In this document: positions 1 through 6,685 of the stretch, piece by piece | Layout of the letters: each line of letters opens with the position of its first letter | Position numbering within the stretch: position 1 is the first letter of the stretch | Source of the DNA: Avoscillospira sp045589035 | Lineage (GTDB): Bacteria; Bacillota; Clostridia; Oscillospirales; Oscillospiraceae | Reading direction: 5' to 3' | DNA length: 32,107 nt | Assembly (NCBI GenBank): GCA_045589035.1 | Contig: JAZNFJ010000022.1 | Location: forward strand, 1 to 32,107 | Program-made: the position numbers and the translations under genes | The notes under the pieces: model-generated | Told to the model about the DNA's origin: nothing | The model's input: only the letters and a program-made list of their open reading frames with translations | Database searches by the model: none

Positions 1-1
1 G

Positions 2-94
2 TCCGATACTGTTTGTCCTGCAGCAGAAAAGGCATTGCTGAAGGCAATGGTTGTCTACGGCGAGTATGCAGATATTCACTTCAATAAGAAGTAA
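2..94 (+). CDS. C-terminal end of an unidentified protein (partial)
   Basis: An open frame enters from the left edge and runs 30 codons to a TAA stop at 92-94. The visible tail ends in a Tyr-Gly-Glu-Tyr stretch followed by His-Phe-Asn-Lys-Lys. A strong intrinsic terminator follows within about 30 bases, which supports this being the genuine 3' end of a gene. I do not recognise the family from so short a tail, and nothing about its function can be inferred. Confidence 0.55.
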   Translation, partial: SDTVCPAAEKALLKAMVVYGEYADIHFNKK

Positions 95-125
95 TTTCTG
101 AGTCTATCTGTATAAACTGATCCCC

Positions 126-164
126 AACGGGGCTGGGTACATCCGTACCCAGCCCCCGTTTTTT
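126..164 (+). terminator. Rho-independent terminator after the partial gene
   Basis: A 12-bp GC-rich stem (129-140 with 145-156) closes a four-base ATCC loop. One bulged C and a few more pairs extend the stem, and six T residues (159-164) follow. It ends the upstream transcription unit just before the insertion element. Confidence 0.9.
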
Positions 165-194
165 GTATAATAATGCCCCCCCGGCATAGTATAC

Positions 195-245
195 TGAACC
201 AGTAAAATAGGACAATAGACAAAATACTCCCTGATGTAGGAAAAT
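195..245 (+). repeat. Left inverted repeat of the IS element
   Basis: It begins TGAACC, carries GGACAATAGACAAAATA, and ends GTAGGAAAAT. It matches the reverse complement of the right end with gaps. Confidence 0.8.
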
Positions 246-269
246 AGAACTACATTAGGGGGTATCGTT

Positions 270-548
270 ATGTCAAAAAGAAAGTATACAAGGATGGACA
301 AGTATGCCGCTCAGATAGCTGCAATGCGCGACGAGGGGCGAACCAGACGGGAAATCGCAGACACGTTAAGCCTAGAGTTTGACCAAGTGAAAAGCTGGAT
401 CAAGCGAAATAATCGGAAGGAACGAAATCTGGCGCAAGGGATCACATCAAAGCCGAAAGGCAGACCAAGGAAGCAATCAGAGATAGAACAATTGCGTATG
501 GAAAATAAGCTGTTGCGGGATTTTCTGCAATTCACAGGAAGGATGTGA
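270..548 (+). CDS. IS3-family transposase ORF A (DNA-binding subunit)
   Basis: This 92-residue protein has an N-terminal helix-turn-helix (about residues 18-45, with an REIAD...VKSWIKR pattern). A basic linker (KGRPRK) follows, then a leucine-zipper-like C-terminus (IEQLRMENKLL). These are the standard parts of IS3 ORF A, which binds the terminal repeats and supplies the N-terminus of the ORF A-B fusion transposase. An AGGGGG ribosome-binding site precedes the ATG. It ends in an ATGTGA that overlaps the GTG start of ORF B. I see no canonical A6G slippery heptamer in the overlap, so ORF B may be made by coupled re-initiation or by an unusual frameshift site. Confidence 0.9.
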   Translation: MSKRKYTRMDKYAAQIAAMRDEGRTRREIADTLSLEFDQVKSWIKRNNRKERNLAQGITSKPKGRPRKQSEIEQLRMENKLLRDFLQFTGRM

Positions 549-1402
549 GGCCAAGTATAAAGTATCATGTGATTTACCGTCACCGAAAGGATTATCCCGT
601 CTCTGTTATGTGTCGATTCTTTGGTGTATCCCGAAGCGGATATTACGCATTTGTCAATCGTCTGCAGGAAACAGACCGGGATGCAGTCCTGGCCAAGCAT
701 ATTCAGGAATGTCAGCAACGGTGTGGTATGACCTACGGATATCGAAGAGTTTGTCTGTGGCTGAAACAAAGAAATATTCATCGTAATCCCAAAACAGTTC
801 TCCGAATTATGAAAAAGTACGAACTATTGTCCGAAATACGTCGCCGCAGGAAGTGGCAGCAAATGGGTCAGCAGCTACACAAATACAACAATCTCTTAAA
901 CAGACAGTTCTGGACCGACTGTCCAAACAAGAAGTGGGTAACAGATATTTCTTACATCCACACAAAGCAAGGTGTACTCTATCTCTCTGTAATCCGGGAT
1001 CTGTATGACAACAGCATTGTGGCCTACAAGACTGCTTCTCAGCAGACCGTCAGCCTTGTGCTGGATACAATCCGGCTTGCTATGAAAAAGGAGAAAAAGA
1101 GAGTCGCTGCGGAGTTGCAGCTCCACAGCGACCAAGGCTTTCAGTATACTTCACAGGCGTACTTTAAGCTAACTCAATCTTACGGAATAGCGCCGTCAAT
1201 GTCAAGACGCGGAAACCCATATGACAACGCAATGGCGGAAAACTTTTTCTCTATTTTAAAAGCGGAGTGCATAAACAGACATAAACCACAGACATTTTAG
1301 GATGCCAACAACTTGATTGACCGGTACATTCACTTCTACAACTATGAGCGCATCCAGACAAAGACTGGAGTGGCACCGCTGACGCTGCGCCACTCCGCTT
1401 AA
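545..1402 (+). pseudogene. IS3-family transposase ORF B, interrupted by an in-frame TAG
   Basis: The catalytic subunit of the IS3 transposase (rve/integrase fold). From the GTG start the frame runs 251 codons to TAG at 1298-1300. It then continues in the same frame for 33 more codons to TAA at 1400-1402. The DDE triad is visible: D134 (WVTDIS), D196 (HSDQG) and E232 (AENFF), with the family's 35-residue D-E spacing. The residues after the stop include the conserved YNYERIQ...P segment of IS3 transposases. The family's usual ORF B length is about 285 residues, so a point mutation has removed a conserved C-terminus while leaving the triad intact. I infer this copy is inactive. Confidence 0.85.
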
Positions 1403-1410
1403 AACTCAAT

Positions 1411-1463
1411 ATTTTCCTACGAAGGGGACTTTTTGTGCTGTCCGTACAATCTGGGGCAGTTCA
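1411..1463 (-). repeat. Right inverted repeat of the IS element
   Basis: Read on the minus strand it begins TGAACTGCCCC and carries ACGGACAGCACAAAA. It ends GTAGGAAAAT, matching the left end imperfectly. Confidence 0.8.
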
Positions 1464-1464
1464 G

Positions 1465-1669
1465 TAAAGGAAGGTGCCGAGGGAAAACGAGGCGGAGGAA
1501 TTGAAAATACAAACCAGCTTTACGGGTAGCAAGTAATCCTGTGCGTGGCTGACAGACCAATAAAAAGGGAAATTATGCGATGCTGGTAATTTGGGGATAT
1601 GCCAGAAAATACCCCCTGCTATGGGGGGGATATTTATTCGCTTTTTGTGATGATATCGAGATGGTATCC
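1465..1669. other. Gene-poor segment right of the IS element
   Basis: The stretch from the IS ORF B end to the next gene (1403-1726) holds the right IS repeat, this segment, and the downstream promoter. One frame continuing from the IS border gives about 21 codons to TAG at 1527-1529, with a Gly-rich GGGIENTNQLYG ending. That could be the tail of a broken gene, but I cannot identify it. A hairpin follows at 1607-1635. I recognise no riboswitch or RNA gene here. Confidence 0.4.
1607..1636 (+). terminator. Possible weak terminator hairpin
   Basis: A run of five C (1612-1616) can pair with part of a seven-G run (1623-1629). Flanking A/T pairs lead into a short TATTTA tract. The T-tract is poor, so termination is uncertain. 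It would insulate the next promoter from transcription out of the IS element. Confidence 0.35.
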
Positions 1670-1698
1670 TTGCTATTTTTAACGCAGAATGGTATAAT
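1670..1698 (+). promoter_or_regulatory. Sigma-A promoter of the M50 peptidase-scpAB operon
   Basis: TTGCTA (1670-1675) and TATAAT (1693-1698) are separated by 17 bases. Transcription should start near 1705. That lies downstream of the first in-frame ATG at 1580 and fixes the gene start at the TTG at 1727. Confidence 0.8.
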
Positions 1699-1726
1699 TA
1701 CTAAAATAAGTGTGGGAGTATATCTT

Positions 1727-2422
1727 TTGAATAGTTTGATTGCGTGGTTTCAACAGTTGAATTTTTCTGTTTTGCTGGATTTATTGCTGCTTGCTGCCGC
1801 TTCAGTTTTGTGCATTACAGTCCACGAAACTTGTCATGGGCTTATGGCACTGGCACTGGGAGATGATACAGCAAAACGGCAGGGGAGGCTATCTTTAAAC
1901 CCACTGCGGCATATTGACCCTCTTGGCCTTGTGATGCTGACCTTTTTGCGATTTGGTTGGGCAAGACCGGTGCCTGTTGATATGCGCAAGTTTCGAAATC
2001 CTAAATTGGGTATGATGCTTACAGCACTGGCGGGTCCTGTCAGTAATGTTCTGCTTGCGTTTTTCTTTTTGCTTATCCGTACGGTTTTACTGGTGGTTGT
2101 GCCTTTTGAAGATATGAAAACCGTCTTTCACTATTTCCTCGGTTTTCTGGAGTATGTGGTACTGATCAGCACAGGGCTTGCTGTATTTAATTTGTTTCCC
2201 ATCCCACCTCTGGATGGCTCCAAGGTTCTTTTTTCTGTTTTACCGGAGCGGTGGTACAGGCAGCTGATGCGGTATGAAAAGTATGGCATGCTGCTGTTGG
2301 TGGTTTTGTTGTTTACGAACATTTTAGATGTACCGCTGTTATTCCTGCGCACTTCACTTTTGGATGGCTTACAGGCATTGGTAGAACCGATTTACTTGTT
2401 CATTTCTTTATATTTGGTTTGA
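1727..2422 (+). CDS. Site-2-protease-like M50 zinc metallopeptidase (YwhC/rhomboid-like position in operon)
   Basis: A 231-residue polytopic membrane protein with the M50 signature. HETCH (H33-E34-x-x-H37) gives two zinc ligands and the catalytic Glu. An ALAGPVSN segment follows near residue 100, and a late PPLDG motif (D163) supplies the third ligand, all within hydrophobic segments. Family members cut substrates inside the membrane; the substrate here cannot be told. The TTG start is chosen because GGGAG lies 8 bases upstream and the promoter places the transcript start near 1705. The longer frame back to 1580 would lie outside that transcript. It opens the operon containing scpA and scpB, a neighbourhood often seen in Clostridia. 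Confidence 0.88.
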   Translation: MNSLIAWFQQLNFSVLLDLLLLAAASVLCITVHETCHGLMALALGDDTAKRQGRLSLNPLRHIDPLGLVMLTFLRFGWARPVPVDMRKFRNPKLGMMLTALAGPVSNVLLAFFFLLIRTVLLVVVPFEDMKTVFHYFLGFLEYVVLISTGLAVFNLFPIPPLDGSKVLFSVLPERWYRQLMRYEKYGMLLLVVLLFTNILDVPLLFLRTSLLDGLQALVEPIYLFISLYLV

Positions 2423-2429
2423 GGTTACT

Positions 2430-3242
2430 ATGGAAGGTCCACAATATCATTTGGACGCAGTTGTCCATGCAAAAGCAGAACGCATGGAGGATTTTGACGG
2501 TCCTCTGGATGCGATTCTGTTTTTGCTCAGTAAAAATAAAATAGAAATTCAGGACATTTCCATCTCGTCTATTTTGGAACAGTATCTGGCTTATCTGGAA
2601 GAAATGAAGCGTATGGATATGGAAATTGCCAGCGAGTTTATCGCCATGGCATCCCATCTGATGCTGATTAAGACGAAGATGCTTCTGTCCAAAGCTGAAC
2701 AGGAAGAGGCAATCAGTGAGATGGAACTGCTGATTCGTTCTTTGGAAGAACGTCAGAGGAAGGAAGCGTTCCAACAGGTCAAAACAGGTGTGGAGTATCT
2801 TTCTACGCGCAATGAAATTGGCCTGGGGCTCTTCACAAAAGGCCAGGAGCCCTATCAGAAGGACAACACCTATCGGTACCAGCATGATCCAAAAGATCTG
2901 ATTATGGCCATGGCTGCGGTTGCAGAGCGAAGTGAGCGGGCGCTGCCGCCACCCACTTCCAATTTTACTGGGATTGTTGGTCGTGAGCCGTATCCTGTCA
3001 CAAAAAAAGCAGCAGAAGTTTTGAAAAAATTGCTTTCCCGCGGTGTTTCAAAATTCCTGAAATTGTTTCGGGGTAATCGATCCAGATCGGAAATTGTTGC
3101 GACGTTTCTGGCGGTGCTGGAACTGTGCCGCGTCCGTTCTGTGGAATTGGATGGCGAAGAAGACGATATGGACGTGCGTTTTATTCAAATGCCGGATGTA
3201 AATGACGACGAGGAAGGAGTGTTGGAACTTGGAGCAGAATGA
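2430..3242 (+). CDS. scpA: Segregation and condensation protein A (kleisin)
   Basis: A 270-residue kleisin subunit of the Smc-ScpAB condensin, which organises and segregates the newly replicated origin region. The N-terminal domain shows the typical FDGPLDAILFLL opening, then an ISISSILEQYL helix and a MASHLMLIKTKMLL helix, which contacts the Smc neck. A charged linker leads to the C-terminal winged-helix (about residues 185-245) that binds the Smc head. Length agrees with the family. It follows the peptidase stop by 7 bases, with GAGG just upstream of the ATG. It overlaps scpB, the usual pairing. Confidence 0.95.
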   Translation: MEGPQYHLDAVVHAKAERMEDFDGPLDAILFLLSKNKIEIQDISISSILEQYLAYLEEMKRMDMEIASEFIAMASHLMLIKTKMLLSKAEQEEAISEMELLIRSLEERQRKEAFQQVKTGVEYLSTRNEIGLGLFTKGQEPYQKDNTYRYQHDPKDLIMAMAAVAERSERALPPPTSNFTGIVGREPYPVTKKAAEVLKKLLSRGVSKFLKLFRGNRSRSEIVATFLAVLELCRVRSVELDGEEDDMDVRFIQMPDVNDDEEGVLELGAE

Positions 3243-3795
3243 TTTGCAAAGAGCCATTATGGCAGTGTTGTTTGCTGCCGGTGAGCCTGTTGCAGCAGAT
3301 CGTCTGTCTGCATCTCTTTGTGTGGATGAAGATGAAATCCATCGGGAAGCACAGGTTCTTATGGATGCTCTTTCCTATAATAGAAGCGGTATTCGCATTT
3401 TGAAACTGGAGAATGCGTATCAGATGTGTTCTTCCAGTGAAATGGCAGAATATGTTACCAAGACTCTGGAGACCAGAAAGCCGCCGAAGCTTTCTGCTTC
3501 GCAGTTGGAAGCGCTGACAATCATTGCCTATTATCAGCCTGCAACGAAAGCCTATGTGGAGCAGCTTCGTGGTGTAGACAGTTCTTATTCCGTCAGTGCG
3601 CTGCTGACAAAGAAGCTGATTGAAGAATGTGGCAGATTGAATGTACCCGGTAGACCGATTTTATACCGGACAACGCCGGATTTCCTGCGAACATTTGGTT
3701 TGAACGCTTTGGATGAACTGCCGGAAATTGAATTGATGAACTTCAGTAAGCGTCCGGAGGTGCCTCAGGAGGAAACTCCGGAGGAACAGGCATGA
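3229..3795 (+). CDS. scpB: Segregation and condensation protein B
   Basis: ScpB dimers bind the ScpA kleisin linker in the Smc complex. The 188-residue protein has two winged-helix domains and the family landmarks KLSASQLEALTIIAYYQP and, later, GRPILYRTT...FLRTFGL. I chose the TTG start because GGAAGGAG (3212-3219) lies 9 bases before it and the protein then begins as family members do (LEQNDLQRAIMAVLFAAGEP). The in-frame ATG at 3202 has no comparable ribosome-binding site. The start overlaps the end of scpA by 14 bases, suggesting translational coupling. Confidence 0.93.
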   Translation: MEQNDLQRAIMAVLFAAGEPVAADRLSASLCVDEDEIHREAQVLMDALSYNRSGIRILKLENAYQMCSSSEMAEYVTKTLETRKPPKLSASQLEALTIIAYYQPATKAYVEQLRGVDSSYSVSALLTKKLIEECGRLNVPGRPILYRTTPDFLRTFGLNALDELPEIELMNFSKRPEVPQEETPEEQA

Positions 3796-4391
3796 TTGGC
3801 TGGCTGATAACTGTCGGCATTGCCGGACTGCTGTTGTCCATGAAGGTTGGCGTGCAGCTTAAATGGGAAAGTGGAACAGCTTTGCTGAAGGTCCGGGTTG
3901 GGCAGCTTCGATTTGCGCTGTCAACCGATAAAAAACCGAAAAATAAGAAGAATAAGAAGACAGAGAGCAAACAAACTCCTGCCAATGAGCCCAAAAAGGA
4001 CAAGTCATCCACGAAAAAGTGGATCAAAGCCTTTATTTCTCATTGGAGAGATGTCTTGCAGCTGATCGCTAAGATTTTAAGATCTCCTCAGATTGATTTC
4101 ATGCAGCTTCGGATCATAGTTGGAAACAAAGATCCGGAGAAGTGTGCGATGCAATATGGAAAGCTGTGTGCCGGATTATCTGCCGGATTGCCGGTTGTGG
4201 AACAGCTGTTGCCAATAAAAAAGAAAGATGTCCGCGTGGACTGTGATTTTGCACGCGCGAAGAACGATATTTTCGCAGTAGCGGAGGCAACAGTACGGCT
4301 TTATGAGATTCTTGCAATCGCAGTTGCCGGTCTGCTGCTTCTGGTCAGAGTATATCGAGATGTTAAAACAAATGAAAAGGCGGTGGGTTAA
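3792..4391 (+). CDS. DUF2953-type membrane protein
   Basis: A 199-residue protein with an N-terminal hydrophobic segment (about 1-17), a strongly Lys-rich stretch (about 47-78) and a second hydrophobic segment near 175-190. This layout, and its place directly before ytfJ, match the DUF2953 proteins of endospore formers. Its start overlaps the scpB stop as ATGA, implying coupled translation. The function is unknown. The pairing with ytfJ suggests, but does not prove, a sporulation-related role. A signal-anchor protein of some other family remains possible. Confidence 0.72.
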   Translation: MIGWLITVGIAGLLLSMKVGVQLKWESGTALLKVRVGQLRFALSTDKKPKNKKNKKTESKQTPANEPKKDKSSTKKWIKAFISHWRDVLQLIAKILRSPQIDFMQLRIIVGNKDPEKCAMQYGKLCAGLSAGLPVVEQLLPIKKKDVRVDCDFARAKNDIFAVAEATVRLYEILAIAVAGLLLLVRVYRDVKTNEKAVG

Positions 4392-4393
4392 TT

Positions 4394-4792
4394 ATGAAAC
4401 ATCCTTTGCCCGATATGATGGGAACTTCTATTGAAAAAATTAAGACCATGGCGGATGCCAATACGGTTGTAGGCGATCCTATTCAAACACCCGACGGTGT
4501 AACTTTGATTCCGGTGTCTAAAGTGAAATATGGTTTTGCCGGTGGTGGTACGGATTTTGCAACAAAGGGTTATCCTGCCAATAAGGACAATGCTTTCGGC
4601 GGCGGTACCGGTGCCAGTGTGTCTGTTACACCTGTTGCGTTTTTGGTAATCAAAGGCGAGAGCGTTCGCTTGATGCCCATTGCTGAGCCGGCTTCCAACT
4701 CTTTGGAGCGGCTTGTGGAAATGCTGCCTGAGTTGATCGATCAGGTATCTGTGATTTCCAAGCAGAAGAAAGGCGAGAAAACTGAGCCTTGA
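4394..4792 (+). CDS. ytfJ: Sporulation protein YtfJ/GerW family
   Basis: A 132-residue protein with the YtfJ pattern: an early Ala-Asp-Ala-Asn-Thr-Val-Val-Gly-Asp-Pro segment, then TLIPVSKVKYGFAGGGTD, a Gly-rich GGGTGASVSVTP core, and FLVIKGESVRLMPI. GerW-family proteins are made in the forespore and are needed for normal germination in Bacillus. Their biochemical action is not established. It lies two bases after the DUF2953 gene and about 40 bases before a D-Ala-D-Ala carboxypeptidase. Length and motifs make the family assignment firm. Confidence 0.92.
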   Translation: MKHPLPDMMGTSIEKIKTMADANTVVGDPIQTPDGVTLIPVSKVKYGFAGGGTDFATKGYPANKDNAFGGGTGASVSVTPVAFLVIKGESVRLMPIAEPASNSLERLVEMLPELIDQVSVISKQKKGEKTEP

Positions 4793-4819
4793 TATTTAAA
4801 CCGCTGGTGGACATACTAA
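4791..4819 (+). promoter_or_regulatory. Possible sigma-E-type promoter before the carboxypeptidase gene
   Basis: GATATTT (4791-4797) and CATACTAA (4812-4819) resemble the sigma-E -35 (ATATT) and -10 (CATACA-T) boxes with family-like spacing. The predicted start near 4826 falls inside the ribosome-binding site, which weakens the call. A 7-bp hairpin (4800-4806 with 4820-4826) covers part of the same region. Confidence 0.3.
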
Positions 4820-4832
4820 CAGCGGTGATAAG

Positions 4833-5885
4833 ATGAAAGTAAAAATACTTCGGGCGGCAGCTGGCTGCATTGCAGCTGCCGTCCTTTTGTCTATGCAGGT
4901 GTTTTCGGAACCTGTTGTCAATGCTAAGAGCGCTGTTTTGTTGGATGGAACAACAGGTCGCATTTTGTATGAGAAGAACGGCAATTGTAAATCCTTGATT
5001 GCCAGTACCACAAAGATCATGACTGGACTGATCATTGCGGAGGAATGTGATCTGGATGCAAAGGTGCGTGTTCCTGCGGAGGCTGTGGGAGTAGAAGGGT
5101 CGTCTGTTTATCTGAAAGAAGATGAGGTACTGACGGTTGAAACGCTCCTTTATGGAATGATGCTCCACTCGGGAAACGATGCTGCGGCAGCATTGGCGAT
5201 ATATTGTGCCGGAAGCTTGGATGCCTTTGCGGAAAAGATGAATCTGCGTGCTCAGGAACTCGGCTTGAATGGCACAAATTATGTAAATCCGCACGGTCTG
5301 GATGCTGAAAATCACTACTCAACAGCGATCGATCTTGCGCTTCTTTCAGCGGCAGCCATGGATAATGATGTGTTTCGGCAGGTGGTTTCTACCAAGTCTG
5401 TGACAATGGAAGGTCGTTCCTTTTCCAATCATAATAAGATGCTTTGGAGATACAAAGGTGCTGTTGGTGTCAAGACCGGGTATACCTTGTCTGCTGGTCG
5501 TATTCTGGTCAGTGCGGCTGAACGGGATGGGCGCAGATTGATTTGTGTTACCATTCGTGATCGAAGTGATTGGAACGATCATGAAAACCTTCTGGATTTT
5601 GGTTTTTCGTCCTATACAATGCATGAATTAGCGCAAAAAGGTCAGTCAATGGCAGAAGTGCCTGTCATTGGTGGGGCGGAACATGCTCATGCGGTAATCA
5701 CTGAAGATATTTTCTACAGCATTTCTAAAGATGAAAAAATTGAATTGATCGCAAATCTTCCGGTGTTTGTGTATGCACCGATACTGGCGGGAGAACCGGC
5801 GGGAACATTGTCTGTGTTGGTGAATGGCAGGGAAGTGATGTCGGTGCCGATGTACTGGAAATACTCTGTTTTTGAGGAGGCATAG
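4833..5885 (+). CDS. D-alanyl-D-alanine carboxypeptidase (S11, DacB/DacF type)
   Basis: A 350-residue penicillin-binding protein that trims the terminal D-Ala from peptidoglycan stem peptides outside the membrane. An N-terminal signal peptide is evident (hydrophobic residues about 6-25). All three active-site motifs are present: S58-T-T-K61, S113-G-N115 and K214-T-G216. A PBP5-type beta-rich C-terminal domain follows (about 260-345). In Bacillus, dacB sits near scpAB and rluB and is made in the mother cell to modify spore cortex. The same neighbourhood here suggests a similar job, but spmA and spmB are not next to it. I therefore leave the choice between dacB and dacF open. Confidence 0.9.
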   Translation: MKVKILRAAAGCIAAAVLLSMQVFSEPVVNAKSAVLLDGTTGRILYEKNGNCKSLIASTTKIMTGLIIAEECDLDAKVRVPAEAVGVEGSSVYLKEDEVLTVETLLYGMMLHSGNDAAAALAIYCAGSLDAFAEKMNLRAQELGLNGTNYVNPHGLDAENHYSTAIDLALLSAAAMDNDVFRQVVSTKSVTMEGRSFSNHNKMLWRYKGAVGVKTGYTLSAGRILVSAAERDGRRLICVTIRDRSDWNDHENLLDFGFSSYTMHELAQKGQSMAEVPVIGGAEHAHAVITEDIFYSISKDEKIELIANLPVFVYAPILAGEPAGTLSVLVNGREVMSVPMYWKYSVFEEA

Positions 5886-5887
5886 CC

Positions 5888-6595
5888 ATGGAAGAGCGGC
5901 TGCAAAAAATTTTATCTCAATATGGAATTGCCTCCCGCCGACAGGCTGAGGTTATCATTTCAGAGGGACGCGTGACGATAAATGGGTCTGTTGCCGTTGT
6001 TGGCGCGCGTGCAGATACGGAAAAGGATTGTATTGCTGTGGATGGGGTGCCGCTGATGGCTGCCCCTGAAACGGTTTATTATATGCTGAATAAACCTCGC
6101 GGCTACGTGACGACGTTAAAGGATGAACAGGGAAGAAAAAATGTAGCCGAATTGATGGCAGACTGCGGGCGCAGAGTCTATCCCATTGGCAGACTGGATC
6201 TCAATTCGGAGGGGTTGCTGCTGATGACCAATGACGGAGATCTTGCCAATGCTTTGATGCACCCAAGAGGGGAAATCCAAAAGGTCTACCATGTTTGGGT
6301 CAACGGCTACTATGATGAAGCTTTGGAGAAACTGACACAGTCCATTGAAATAGATGGCAGAAAGACGATTCCGGCAAAGGTCAGGGTGTTGAACAAAAAG
6401 GAAACAGCTCTTTTGGAGTTCACCTTATTTGAAGGGAGAAATCGGCAAATTCGCCGGCTCTGCGAAGCTGCAGGTGTGGTTGTGACGCGCCTGAAACGTG
6501 TACAGGAAGGTGAAGTCTGTCTGGGAGATCTGCCCGTAGGGAAGTGGCGGCCACTGACAACGGAAGAAGTTCGCTTTTTGAAGAATGAAAAGTGA
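5888..6595 (+). CDS. rluB: 23S rRNA pseudouridine synthase, RsuA/RluB family
   Basis: A 235-residue enzyme that isomerises uridine to pseudouridine in 23S rRNA. Residues 1-60 form an S4 RNA-binding domain (RLQKILSQYGIASRRQAE). The catalytic motif GRLDLNSEGLLLMTNDGD carries the nucleophilic D104, and a late RNRQIRRLCEA segment is typical of the RsuA/RluB/E/F group. It begins two bases after the carboxypeptidase stop, preceded by GAGG. RluB is preferred over RluE/RluF because of the scpAB-dac-rluB gene order of Firmicutes. The exact target uridine is not shown by the sequence. Confidence 0.9.
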   Translation: MEERLQKILSQYGIASRRQAEVIISEGRVTINGSVAVVGARADTEKDCIAVDGVPLMAAPETVYYMLNKPRGYVTTLKDEQGRKNVAELMADCGRRVYPIGRLDLNSEGLLLMTNDGDLANALMHPRGEIQKVYHVWVNGYYDEALEKLTQSIEIDGRKTIPAKVRVLNKKETALLEFTLFEGRNRQIRRLCEAAGVVVTRLKRVQEGEVCLGDLPVGKWRPLTTEEVRFLKNEK

Positions 6596-6602
6596 AGGAT
6601 TC

Positions 6603-6634
6603 CTTGCAAAATTATGGAAGAACTCTTGCAAAAT
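6603..6634 (+). repeat. Direct repeat CTTGCAAAAT, candidate operator
   Basis: CTTGCAAAAT occurs at 6603-6612 and again at 6625-6634, 22 bases apart (about two helical turns). The second copy overlaps the -35 box of the rpiR-type gene. That is a plausible autoregulatory site, though the binder is unknown. Confidence 0.45.
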
Positions 6635-6654
6635 GGGCATCAAACCAGTATAGT
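6626..6654 (+). promoter_or_regulatory. Sigma-A promoter of the regulator-cmk-ispH-rpsA run
   Basis: TTGCAA (6626-6631) and TATAGT (6649-6654) are separated by 17 bases. The start should be near 6661, giving a leader of about 25 bases with AGAGGG before the ATG at 6686. Confidence 0.75.
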
Positions 6655-6685
6655 GATAGACATAGCAAAGTAAAAGAGGGATCAT

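Larger units (their letters stand above)
195..1463 (+). mobile_element. IS3-family insertion sequence (IS150-like)
   Basis: The element of about 1.27 kb has two overlapping ORFs in -1 relation: a helix-turn-helix ORF A and a DDE integrase-type ORF B, the standard IS3 arrangement. Its ends form imperfect inverted repeats beginning TGAAC, and both contain a GGACA block and end in GTAGGAAAAT. No 3-4 bp target duplication is visible: the left flank reads ATAC and the right flank GTAA. ORF B is interrupted by a TAG codon, so this copy is probably immobile unless the stop is read through. The element lies between a terminator and the promoter of the next operon, so it disrupts no recognisable gene, although a short right-flank reading frame could be a remnant of one. 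Confidence 0.9.

Noticed and set aside
1465..1606. A riboswitch or structured RNA in the leader right of the IS
   Set aside because: I compared it by eye with the common riboswitch cores I know and found no match; only a weak hairpin follows.
1580..1726. N-terminal extension of the M50 peptidase to the ATG at 1580
   Set aside because: The promoter at 1670-1698 lies inside this stretch, and a better ribosome-binding site serves the TTG at 1727.
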